This document shows, one piece after another, positions 27,467-34,801 of a stretch of 36,135 bases of DNA. Under the pieces are notes generated by a model that saw nothing but the letters and a program-made list of their open reading frames with translations, did not search any database and was not told the origin of the DNA. Positions within the stretch are counted from its first letter, which is position 1; each line of letters opens with the position of its first letter. Origin of the DNA: Pseudobdellovibrionaceae bacterium (GTDB taxonomy: Bacteria; Bdellovibrionota; Bdellovibrionia; Bdellovibrionales; Bdellovibrionaceae). The position numbers and the translations under genes are program-made. The stretch is from NCBI GenBank assembly GCA_016785955.1, contig JAEUWH010000058.1, positions 1 through 36,135 on the forward strand. Direction: 5' to 3'.

Positions 27467-29254
27467 ATGAAATTTGAAATTTTGTTTTCTTGCATGAAAA
27501 AAAAAGCATTACTAATTTTGATAGCGGCTTCTGTTTTAGCCTTTTCATTTGCACAGGCGAATGTCGGTACAACTTGCCATGCTTTTTATTCGTATAAAAG
27601 CCCTCAGTCGTCAGAGGTTTTATCACAAGACATTCAGCGATTGCTGCGGGAAAGACCTTATGAAAATCATGCATTGCTGGTCTTTGATTTTCTAAACGAT
27701 CGTTTTTCTGATGTAAGCGAAAACTACCTACACGCCCTATCAGATCTGCAAAGGGAGACAGCGCATAGTCGAATTAAAACGTCCGCACAGCTAAGTGAAA
27801 CGCTTTTAGGCACGACGAGCGGGCGCATTCAGGAAATTGAGAATTTAATTAGAAAAAATGCACTTCATTCAGATAAAGCTAAGACGGTGACCGAAGCACT
27901 GAAAGTGTGTTCACGAAATATGGCCGAATGCCAGGAAAGCCTGCGCATCGGTTTAGCTGAATCCCAAAGTGTCCTGAACGACACGATTCGTTTGATTCAC
28001 AAACTACAAATGCTAGAGACAGAAATATCGCAGGTACAGATAAATGACTCATTAACAAGTGCCGTCGAGAATATGAAAACCCAGTTTGTAATGATGAGAG
28101 GAACGCTGAATAGTTTAAAGATATTATTAGAACAACAGATCAGTCTCGGTTCTGCACAAGCTATGATGTTTCCAAATTTACGATTGCAATTATTGGATAT
28201 CCAAATGCGTGGGGTAGATTTAGGTCTCAAGATAAAAACTGACGGCAATACACTCTACAAAGCTGGCACTCTGGATAAATCTGTCGAGGCCTTATTGAAA
28301 CGATTTCCGGCAGAACCGACGTTCAACCAAACCATGATTAAACTGCTCTCTTTTAGTGAGAAAGACATTCAAGATAACCTCCCTGAGCTACTCATTAAAT
28401 TCGCCGGGGACACGGAGAGGCTTGATACGCCTTTGTACAATATTTTTTGGCGAGAAAATTATGTTTTGAGCAACGCGGGCCACAATCAGGTTAGGTGGGA
28501 AAGGGGCAGCTATGAATCTCGCGTCTTCAATGCAAACGAGAGGAAATACATAAGCGGCTATTCGCTGGGGGAAGTTAAAGAAATTTTAGACCTGGCTATT
28601 AAATCCTACGAAAAAGGCGTTCTGAATTTTACATGGAAAGCAGCTCTCAGAGGCGAGCTACCTTTTGTCGCAATTAACACCATAGAAAGACAACCTCGGG
28701 AATATAGAAACCTCATCGTGAACAATACATTCAGCGGGCAACAACATCCCGCTATTTTCCATTTATATTTCAGTTTGATGTCTCGATTACGTCACAAGCT
28801 CAATGCAAACGATTTAGATGTGATGACGGATTATCTGTTAGCCAAAGTTAAACCGATTCTAGAAAAAACCGAGCTTGAATATGCGCAAAAACTCAAAGAA
28901 GCCCAAGCGGAACACTCTGCTAAATTGCTTTTGATCAAAGAGAACTATTCTACACAAAAGAAGAAACTAGGGGTATTCAGTTTGCTAACCCGTTTTTCGC
29001 AGCGACAACGAAATAGAATGCTGCAAGAGATTAGTAGGCGAGATGACAGAATAGAACAGCAGCAGAAAGAGTGGCAGAAAATACAGACTCAATTGGTACA
29101 CTCCTATGCCATTGAACAATTAAAAGATTTCATTCAAAATATAGAAGCCGAAAAACAGACATTCTTTTCTAGCTTGGTTTTAGGAGCTGAACTCGAAAAC
29201 GCAGTTTATACAAACGGTCAAATTTTCTATAGACTGACAGCACCTGAATTGTAA
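27467..29254 (+). CDS. Exported CxxFY / Cx6C-family protein with coiled-coil tail (paralogue 5)
   Basis: 595 aa from the first ATG. A second in-frame ATG at 27494 gives a better signal peptide (MKKKALLILIAASVLAF...AQA), so the true start may be there; neither has a strong Shine-Dalgarno. The motif is T-T-C37-H-A-F40-Y41 in the longer numbering. The family core is recognisable but diverged, with the Cys pair C148-x6-C155 (KVCSRNMAEC). A C-terminal extension at about 465-575, rich in K, E, Q and R, is a strong coiled coil absent from the other paralogues. Last gene of the exported cluster; 174 bp separate it from the previous gene. Confidence 0.78.
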   Translation: MKFEILFSCMKKKALLILIAASVLAFSFAQANVGTTCHAFYSYKSPQSSEVLSQDIQRLLRERPYENHALLVFDFLNDRFSDVSENYLHALSDLQRETAHSRIKTSAQLSETLLGTTSGRIQEIENLIRKNALHSDKAKTVTEALKVCSRNMAECQESLRIGLAESQSVLNDTIRLIHKLQMLETEISQVQINDSLTSAVENMKTQFVMMRGTLNSLKILLEQQISLGSAQAMMFPNLRLQLLDIQMRGVDLGLKIKTDGNTLYKAGTLDKSVEALLKRFPAEPTFNQTMIKLLSFSEKDIQDNLPELLIKFAGDTERLDTPLYNIFWRENYVLSNAGHNQVRWERGSYESRVFNANERKYISGYSLGEVKEILDLAIKSYEKGVLNFTWKAALRGELPFVAINTIERQPREYRNLIVNNTFSGQQHPAIFHLYFSLMSRLRHKLNANDLDVMTDYLLAKVKPILEKTELEYAQKLKEAQAEHSAKLLLIKENYSTQKKKLGVFSLLTRFSQRQRNRMLQEISRRDDRIEQQQKEWQKIQTQLVHSYAIEQLKDFIQNIEAEKQTFFSSLVLGAELENAVYTNGQIFYRLTAPEL

Positions 29255-29398
29255 ATATCAACTTTAGCACTGCAAATCGCGAAGTAGCGCCTAAACTAGA
29301 GTTCAAACAAGTGGTTATGGCTCGCAAACTCTATTTCTGGTCATTACTTTTTTTTGATTTGGCACTTGAATCGACCGAACTCTTCTTTGACAGCATTT

Positions 29399-30244
29399 TT
29401 AATCAGCGACACTGGATTCGCCTAATTTTTTGAAACCATTGAATCCACTCTTAAAAAAGAGGTCTGGTGTATCCCAAACATATACATGACCTATGCTAGG
29501 GCCATATCCATAGGACAATATTTCTTTACCATTCCAAAATAGCAGAATCTTGTGCATTGATATCTCTAGCTTATCCGATGCCGTAGATTCGTCGAATGAA
29601 TTTACAAGTTCCTGGAATACATATCCAACGCCCTTTCTTTTTATTCGATCAGATAAGGTTTCAGGAGTGGAATCAAAATTCTTGTCTCTTGCGTAAGTAG
29701 AAGAGCCGATGACATTCACTTTTTGAATATTATCGAAACGTGCCTTAAAAAGAATATTTTGAATTGCACCCGAATGACAATTGGCCCAATATCCTCCTAA
29801 AACCAATATTGATTTTTCAGATACTAAAGGACTTTCACCCGCGGAAGACAAATACGCAGTGTAGTTACTTATTTCGGGCGAAACTAGCCATGTCGATATA
29901 TCGATTTTTGATAAATCAAACCCTGGAAAAATCAGATATGCAGTGTTCATATTTAAACTATCAAATTTGGAAACTATTTCAGAGATTTCCTTTGAAACCA
30001 GTTCGGCACCGGAAAATTCTGATTGAACATGGGTAACAACCAATGAAACTTTAGGAAGCTTTGGTTGTTTTAGAATTACTTTACCTAAATTCTCGCACCA
30101 TATTTGAAACTCTGTTCCAGTTGAGTTTTCGCAAACAATATCGTCTAAATGAGATGCCAACAATGTTGACACTCGTAAAATTATTACTAAAAAGATACAG
30201 CTAAATCGCCTGTTTGCATTCATATATATGCTCTCATTTGCCAT
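29399..30244 (-). CDS. Secreted protein, function unknown
   Basis: 281 aa from the first ATG. An in-frame ATG at 30223 is better placed, with GAGAG 8 nt upstream, giving 274 aa and a clean signal peptide ending STLLA. No family recognised. The mature part has beta-strand-like segments (VSLVVTHVQ, TAYLIFPGF, SILVLGGYWANCHSG, KVNVIGSS), an alpha/beta pattern, and a GGYWANCHSG patch that could be a functional Cys/His site. No CxxFY motif, so it probably does not belong to the cluster on its right-hand side. Base composition is more AT-rich than the preceding genes. Confidence 0.65.
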   Translation of the reverse strand: MANESIYMNANRRFSCIFLVIILRVSTLLASHLDDIVCENSTGTEFQIWCENLGKVILKQPKLPKVSLVVTHVQSEFSGAELVSKEISEIVSKFDSLNMNTAYLIFPGFDLSKIDISTWLVSPEISNYTAYLSSAGESPLVSEKSILVLGGYWANCHSGAIQNILFKARFDNIQKVNVIGSSTYARDKNFDSTPETLSDRIKRKGVGYVFQELVNSFDESTASDKLEISMHKILLFWNGKEILSYGYGPSIGHVYVWDTPDLFFKSGFNGFKKLGESSVAD

Positions 30245-30710
30245 TCATGAAGAATGCCAATAAAATATTTTTCTACGATAGAGCTATAGCTGATCATTGA
30301 AATCGCTATTTCCCAGCCTTCAGGAGCCACAACTACAGCCAGCCAGCCCCCAAAAGCAGTCTTTTGAAGGCATCTCTATATTTAGCGCCGGAAATCCGGC
30401 CAATATCAGTTCAACACCACAGCGTAGACCTGTTGAATTGAGTAACAAGCACGTGTCGGGCTATACGTGCGTCTTTCAAATCTTAAAATAATTCTCAATC
30501 AAAACCTACTACATCTCCATAGAGATCTTCATAGAGAAAACTCTTTGGCGTTCATCTGTATTTCACAGATTAGATGTCTATTGGAGCCGTCCCTCACCGT
30601 GTGGGCAACAGCAGCCCCGCCCATACCTCATTGAACTAAACGCACATTTCATCTCATTAGTTTCTATAAGCATAGTTAAGAAGCATTAAAAAAAATAATC
30701 AAGGAAAAAC
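30245..30710. other. Intergenic stretch, nothing identified
   Basis: 466 bp between the secreted 281-aa protein and the RND fragment. A 64-codon frame (30297-30491) has no ribosome site and reads like noise. No tRNA, terminator or repeat was seen. It may contain decayed sequence, as it borders a pseudogene. Confidence 0.4.
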
Positions 30711-31135
30711 ATGAAATCTTGGATAGAAAACATAATTAAATATCGGAAGCTAACGATTGTTCTCGTTTTGCTGATTACAGCAGGACTGATGTCCCAACTC
30801 AGAGGGCTGAAGGTCACCATTGATGCCGATGACTCGCTTCCGCAAAATTATCCCTACGTTATAACCAATAATCTGATCGAAAAAATTTTTGGAAGTAAGT
30901 ATTCCGCAGCTATCGGGATCACGGAAAAAGAAGGTTCGATCTACAACCCCAATCTTCTTGCAAAAGTAAAACGAATTACTGACAAGCTTGCTGATGCACC
31001 CGGTGTTGTTAAGGGGAATATCAACTCACTCGCAGCTCGAAAGTCGAAGGCAATCACTGGCAACGAAGAGGGCACGATCGTCAGATCAAATGATGGAGAA
31101 GGTTCCTGAGACGCAAGGGGAACTCGATCAGGAGT
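30711..31135 (+). pseudogene. Truncated, frameshifted RND-superfamily exporter
   Basis: The first 125 codons match the N-terminus of COG1033/MMPL-type RND exporters: a first membrane helix (LTIVLVLLITAGLMSQL), then KVTIDADDSLPQNYPY and the SKYSAAIGI segment of the first periplasmic loop. Full proteins are about 750-850 aa. The frame breaks at about 31086; the expected continuation MMEKVPETQGELDQ is found one base over (31090-31131) and then the homology ends. AAGGA precedes the ATG, so the leader was functional. The gene is a remnant with one frameshift and loss of all later domains. Confidence 0.75.
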
Positions 31136-31178
31136 TCGAGCTGTTTTGCTTACTGAACTTTATCTCTTTGTTAAAGAA

Positions 31179-31487
31179 CTAAGCGCCCTTAAGCTGAACC
31201 TGATAGTTCAAATGTGCCGCTCGCAGTAAATCCTGCAAAGAAAGGCGAATCAAAGCTAGCTCTGGAACTTTTAGGATCCGAGCAAACTTTGCGGCCCGCT
31301 CTGGACTTACCAGCTTCCTTTCTTTTTCCAAATCGCAGAGATTGGCTCGAGAAATTTTAAGCTTTTTAGCAAAATCGACCTGAGAAATATCGTCGCTTTC
31401 CCGGATTGCTTTTAAGAACAGACCCACAGCCATAGGACCATACTTAGATTCCAAAGATTCGACTCCAATTAGATTTTTAGTATTCAT
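31179..31487 (-). CDS. XRE-type helix-turn-helix antitoxin (HigA-like)
   Basis: The 102-aa protein has an HTH_3-like region at about 33-60 (SQVDFAKKLKISRANLCDLEKER), followed by SPERAAKFARIL, the usual plan of DNA-binding antitoxins that pair with RelE/HigB toxins. It would bind and neutralise the toxin and repress its own promoter. Its ATG overlaps the end of a toxin remnant on the same strand, the classic toxin-first order. Because the toxin is broken, this appears to be an orphan antitoxin. It could alternatively be a solitary regulator. Confidence 0.8.
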   Translation of the reverse strand: MNTKNLIGVESLESKYGPMAVGLFLKAIRESDDISQVDFAKKLKISRANLCDLEKERKLVSPERAAKFARILKVPELALIRLSLQDLLRAAHLNYQVQLKGA

Positions 31488-31596
31488 GTTTATTCACCTC
31501 TATAACTTCGACCAACTCAAGATCCCCAGCCGACGTTTCAATATAAATGGCCCGATAAGCTTTATTTAATCGAACGGACCGTTGACCTTTGTGAGT
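31477..31596 (-). pseudogene. Remnant of a RelE/HigB-like toxin (C-terminal 39 codons)
   Basis: Minus-strand frame reads THKGQRSVRLNKAYRAIYIE...VEVIEVNKHEY-stop, the typical C-terminal third of a RelE/HigB toxin (basic RSVRLN strand, then VEVNKH end). A stop codon (31597-31599) sits immediately upstream in frame and no N-terminal half is found. The 3' end overlaps the antitoxin start. Too short for automatic gene callers. Confidence 0.7.
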
Positions 31597-31654
31597 TCAT
31601 ATACTTTCAAGAATGGATTTTTTAAATATATGAAAAGATTTGGTTTTTCAAAAC

Positions 31655-31708
31655 TGGCGGGCACGAGTAGATGAGTTTATAACTGAGTGTCTGGATTTTG
31701 CTGTGTAA
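31655..31708 (+). pseudogene. Coding relic A (ends WRARVDEFITECLDFAV-stop)
   Basis: This stretch reads W-R-A-R-V-D-E-F-I-T-E-C-L-D-F-A-V-stop. It matches relic B on the opposite strand (33447-33500), with several differences at silent codon positions, so it derives from a protein-coding sequence. An in-frame TGA lies 21 nt upstream. Source protein not recognised; the 3' end of a mobile-element gene is one guess. Confidence 0.5.
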
Positions 31709-31906
31709 AAAAACTCTTGAGTTTGAAGCAATAGACTAGGATATACTTTCTAACTATGAAGAGAATTATGCTGCCAATGACCGGATGACCGCCGAAATTG
31801 TTGAAAGCTCAGGATTGAATTCCTTTTTTGGGTCCATCAAGTCATATAATGTACGGCGACCAATTCCTGATTTCTTTGCAAGATCAGATTTGTTTATCGT
31901 CATCAA
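31709..31906. other. Intergenic stretch with a possible -10 box
   Basis: About 200 bp holding a TATACT near 31743 and a 60-codon open frame (31785-31967) that overlaps the next gene in another frame and has no homology cue. I see no firm gene here. Confidence 0.35.
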
Positions 31907-32419
31907 ATGCGCAGTCAATACTTCTCGAAAAGACTCAATATCACCACTTCGAATAATAGTTTATTAACTGAACTTGGGCATGGTTATATAAATAGTGCTG
32001 TAACCGAATTTGTACTTTCATTGTATGATATTGCAGATTTTTTAAAAAAAATTACAGGTATATATAAATATAAAACCGATGGAGCTATGGATTTGGTATT
32101 CAAGTTTCGCCGAAATATACTCGCTCATAGGGGTTGCAATTGGGGCTCTGAAGAAAGTAATAAAACTCGTAAATTCTTATCACAAGAGACAATCTTCAAG
32201 ACCTGTCATGATGCGGCTCATGAGTTTATGCTAGATTTGCGCGAATATATATCTTTTGAGCCTCTCGATAACTGCCCGATGATACAGAAGCTTGAAAAGC
32301 ATGATTTGGATAATCTGTTTAGAAATTCGCCAGAACTTAAGTACCGATACGCCGCCCCTAGCATGAGCGAGGTTATAAATTTTTTTGGCACAAGTTTATT
32401 ACCTGATTTGAAAAAGTAG
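31907..32419 (+). CDS. Small protein with HEPN-like R-x4-H motif
   Basis: A 170-aa mostly helical protein. Around residue 70 it has FKFRRNILAHRG, giving R-N-I-L-A-H, the R-x4-6-H signature of HEPN-domain ribonucleases, which often occur in toxin-antitoxin and phage-defence genes. The long helix before it (AVTEFVLSLYDIADFLKKI) fits the HEPN four-helix layout. No clear partner gene (MNT nucleotidyltransferase) is adjacent. No good ribosome site precedes the ATG, so the start is uncertain and the protein could be truncated at its N-terminus. HEPN assignment rests on one motif. Confidence 0.5.
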   Translation: MRSQYFSKRLNITTSNNSLLTELGHGYINSAVTEFVLSLYDIADFLKKITGIYKYKTDGAMDLVFKFRRNILAHRGCNWGSEESNKTRKFLSQETIFKTCHDAAHEFMLDLREYISFEPLDNCPMIQKLEKHDLDNLFRNSPELKYRYAAPSMSEVINFFGTSLLPDLKK

Positions 32420-32564
32420 AAGTATATTTAGATAGTATTTCTTGCCGCTTTTTTTCAATGGGTGACCTTGTTTTTTTAGGCTACAAATTTAAGGCAACTT
32501 CATTATTAACTTATCTGCTCGAACCGCAAATTTGGCTTCCCAAATGCCATTCTAGGTCTGATAC

Positions 32565-32972
32565 CTAACTAGATTGCTCTTTATCTGGATCAATTTCATT
32601 TGCCGGAATTCTTTGATGTATCTCCTCAATCAATTCCTTAATGCTCGATCGACTTCTATACCAAGTTAATAGGAGGTAAAACCCAATAAAAGCACATGCT
32701 ATCGAGACGATTTTAAAAACCGTCTCAGTATTATTTGTCATTTGGGCAGAAAATAGAGTAATTACAAATGAAAGTGACGAAGATAATAAGACTAGTGAGA
32801 AATTTAGTTCAAGTGAGGCAGATGATCCATCGCCTAGCAGTTTTAACTCATAATCTGAAATCTCGTATATAGCGAAAGATGGAATTCGACCTCGTCGAAT
32901 TTGGGGTGGTTTCTCTGAACTGTTTTCATTTTTAACTGAATCTTCACGGTTCATAAATTCTTCTTGAGCCAT
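32565..32972 (-). CDS. Small membrane protein with two TM helices, partner of the Cas2-fold gene
   Basis: 135 aa. A polar N-terminus with RRGRIPSFAIYEISDYELKLL is followed by two membrane helices at about 56-76 and 85-105 and a basic cytoplasmic tail with IKELIEEIHQRIP. Its start overlaps the upstream SinR-like gene by 22 bp, so the two are co-translated. The family is not named to my knowledge. Pairing a small nuclease-fold protein with a two-TM protein recalls defence or toxin pairs with a membrane effector, but nothing proves this. Confidence 0.6.
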   Translation of the reverse strand: MAQEEFMNREDSVKNENSSEKPPQIRRGRIPSFAIYEISDYELKLLGDGSSASLELNFSLVLLSSSLSFVITLFSAQMTNNTETVFKIVSIACAFIGFYLLLTWYRSRSSIKELIEEIHQRIPANEIDPDKEQSS

Positions 32973-33235
32973 TCGTCTCTACACCGAACATTGCTCCATG
33001 CTGCCGCAACTCCAGACTTTAAAACGAAAAGACGATCATCTTGCTTCATGTGTTGTTTAAGATTATCGCGAATATCAGAAGCTTTTTCTTCTGATAGGAC
33101 GATCCAAGTTGACTCAGTAACTCTCGCCCAAGTTCCATACGTTTTAATAGTATCTATTAAGTTTTGATAATCATCAGGTTTCTTGTTTGTCAGATCGTAG
33201 GTTATTAAAAATGCAGGCATGTCTCGAAATCTCAT
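32951..33235 (-). CDS. SinR-family (Cas2-fold) small protein
   Basis: 94 aa, or 89 aa if translation begins at the Met at 33220, which fits the family better. The pattern is AFLITYDLTNKK near the start, ESTWIVLS in the middle, then DRLFVLKSGVAAAW and a C-terminal WLKKNL. This is the layout of bacterial proteins annotated as SinR family, a small ferredoxin-like Cas2/VapD-type fold; the name is unrelated to Bacillus SinR. The Asp in YDL corresponds to the Cas2 catalytic Asp. No CRISPR array or cas1 is nearby. It overlaps the two-TM gene downstream and forms a two-gene operon with it. Confidence 0.6.
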   Translation of the reverse strand: MRFRDMPAFLITYDLTNKKPDDYQNLIDTIKTYGTWARVTESTWIVLSEEKASDIRDNLKQHMKQDDRLFVLKSGVAAAWSNVRCRDEWLKKNL

Positions 33236-33566
33236 TGATGTAAGTAGGTTTATTTATATAATGCTTTTATCTCTAAGAGTCGTCACGAAAATAATCATTT
33301 TGGCAGCGAAAATGTAACCAGATTCATCTATACTTTAGGAGGGGATACGTCTAAATACTTAGCTAAGCTTCTAAACTTAGTCTATTACTGTCGTCTTGAG
33401 TTCGATAGCATCCGACTCCCTATCATATCAGAAAGAAACTATTCGCCTACGCAGAAAAATCCAAACATTCAGTTATAAATTCATCTACTCGTGCCCGCCA
33501 TTTCGAAAGTTGTCTCGTTCTCTGTGATGAGTCAGAAGCCATAATGTGTGGGTTCGACTATTCCAT
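33236..33566. other. Intergenic stretch with relic B
   Basis: 331 bp. Apart from relic B at 33447-33542 I see no gene, RNA or terminator; the sequence is AT-rich and unremarkable. Confidence 0.4.
33447..33542 (-). pseudogene. Coding relic B (31-codon frame ending WRARVDEFITECLDFSA)
   Basis: Minus-strand frame from an ATG at 33542 reads 31 codons ending W-R-A-R-V-D-E-F-I-T-E-C-L-D-F-S-A-stop. It has the same reading frame and stop position as relic A. Differences between A and B include GAG/GAA twice and CTG/TTG, all silent, so the homology is at protein level. It follows the lipoprotein gene by 24 bp on the same strand. It could be a tiny gene, but a truncated 3' end is more likely. Confidence 0.5.
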
Positions 33567-34541
33567 TTATCTCTTTCTCGGTAAATCTGCATAGTTTTTA
33601 AAAAACGTTTTTAAGCTTCCCAATTCAAAAGAACAGTGCCGACCTTGTGTGCGCTTGTAAAAAAAATGACTATTTTGATCTTTTAACTGAGAAGAGAAGA
33701 TATCAGCACCTTCAGTAAAACCGTATTCGTCTTCGGTTCCAATAGAAACAAACATGGGGATATCGTTGAACTTGCCATTTTTAATATGTGTAAACGGACT
33801 CCGATTAGTCCAATTTTCAGAACTCTGTATTTTTTCTTGGATTTCCTTTACTGACGATAGAACTAAATTTGTATCAACGACTTGTCGATTTCTAGCAAGA
33901 TAGTTAGAAACACTTTCTGCATCGAAGGGATCAAAATTAAATAAGGCTGGGCATAATGCAGTCAATGACTTAAAGTACTCTGGGTTGTTTGCAACGATAT
34001 TAAGTGCGTTGAATGCACCTAGTGAGATTCCTACAAGATGTCGATTTGGAGACTCTCCGGGGCTATAGCGATATTTAAGTACCTCGCGTTCTATCCAAGG
34101 AATAGCAAAATTTAAAATATCTTCGACTGAATGACGGCCATTGTTTTTCTCAAATGGAATAATATCATTTGGGCCAAAAGACAAAGATACAAAAACTGGA
34201 GATCTATGATCCGCGATAGCATTATAAAACAGACTGCTTCCAGAAAGGAATGGGAGCATATCTCCTGCTTTTCCATTTAAGCCATGTAAAAAATAAGTAA
34301 TATTATCTGGTAACATTGAACGTTGAAAATCTCTATAGCAATAGTGAAGTTGAGGACCACTTGGAAGTTTAATTTTACCACAGGCACCTCCATACTCGGA
34401 GTTATCTTCGGTTTTGAGTTCTTCAACTTTATTGATATCGTTTTTTTTATCACTATTCGAATTATCGTTAGAGCCAGAACCACAACTTGAAACTAAAATT
34501 GACGCTAGTAAATAAAATATCGATTTAAAAATGAATTTCAT
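33567..34541 (-). CDS. Lipoprotein esterase of the alpha/beta-hydrolase fold
   Basis: 324 aa. Lipobox I-L-V-S-S-C20 marks an outer- or inner-membrane lipoprotein, followed by a flexible Asn/Ser/Asp/Lys linker to about residue 48. The hydrolase domain shows HGLNG (86-90, oxyanion region), the nucleophile elbow G-I-S173-L-G, an acid candidate D271 in GTEDEYG and H302 in GRHC. Layout resembles esterase D / S-formylglutathione-hydrolase-like secreted esterases. Substrate unknown. It stands alone in the accessory region. Cys residues at 54 and 68 could form a disulfide. Confidence 0.8.
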   Translation of the reverse strand: MKFIFKSIFYLLASILVSSCGSGSNDNSNSDKKNDINKVEELKTEDNSEYGGACGKIKLPSGPQLHYCYRDFQRSMLPDNITYFLHGLNGKAGDMLPFLSGSSLFYNAIADHRSPVFVSLSFGPNDIIPFEKNNGRHSVEDILNFAIPWIEREVLKYRYSPGESPNRHLVGISLGAFNALNIVANNPEYFKSLTALCPALFNFDPFDAESVSNYLARNRQVVDTNLVLSSVKEIQEKIQSSENWTNRSPFTHIKNGKFNDIPMFVSIGTEDEYGFTEGADIFSSQLKDQNSHFFYKRTQGRHCSFELGSLKTFFKNYADLPRKR

Positions 34542-34656
34542 TGTTATGCTCTCCTCTATGCAATCGGCAACTACGCTCTAAATTAGAACTAATCGAAATT
34601 TCTGAGTCAAATTGAATTATGGTTTTGGATATAAACCATATAATATTGCCGCGTGC

Positions 34657-34698
34657 TGAAAATTCCATACTATTGGTTATAAACTCATCTACTCGTGC
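34657..34698 (-). pseudogene. Coding relic C (RVDEFIT fragment), cut by the IS
   Basis: Minus-strand frame reads A-R-V-D-E-F-I-T-N-S-M-E-F-S-A, matching relics A and B for the first eight residues and then diverging. It directly abuts the left inverted repeat of the IS, so the element probably inserted into this copy. Confidence 0.45.
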
Positions 34699-34731
34699 CA
34701 GGGGTTACGCATATGGCTGGAGCGTCTAGCC
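34699..34731 (+). repeat. IS left inverted repeat
   Basis: 33 bp, identical to the reverse complement of the right end at 27 of 33 positions; the inner part ends CTAGCC in both. Confidence 0.85.
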
Positions 34732-34801
34732 TATTACGAAAGTAAGCGTGTAAAGCGAGTCTATTTTTGCGACAATTTCAGTTCAAACTGGAGTTGTCAC
34801 G

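Noticed and set aside
219-29254. CxxFY cysteine as a lipoprotein lipobox
   Set aside because: Residues before the Cys (TTT, KAS, GPE, NYL, SE, KE, GTT) do not fit the [LVI][AST][GA]C pattern, the Cys lies 2-6 residues after a typical AxA cleavage site, and two proteins have the motif at the C-terminus.
29297-29343. TAGAGTT/AACTCTA inverted repeat after the 595-aa gene as a terminator
   Set aside because: Loop of 33 nt, AT-rich stem and no immediate T tract make it unconvincing.
30297-30491. 64-codon frame before the RND fragment
   Set aside because: No ribosome site, no recognisable sequence features, Pro/Gln/Ser-rich noise-like composition.
31785-31967. 60-codon frame overlapping the HEPN-like gene
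   Set aside because: Overlaps the better gene in another frame, no clear start signal or family cue.
32951-33235. CRISPR-Cas system from the Cas2-like gene
   Set aside because: No repeat-spacer array and no cas1 or effector gene in the window; the family is better described as stand-alone SinR-like.
31655-34698. Repeats A-C as integron attC-like recombination sites
   Set aside because: Copies lie in both orientations, no paired RYYYAAC/GTTRRRY core was seen, no integrase is in the window, and the base changes follow codon structure, pointing to coding relics.
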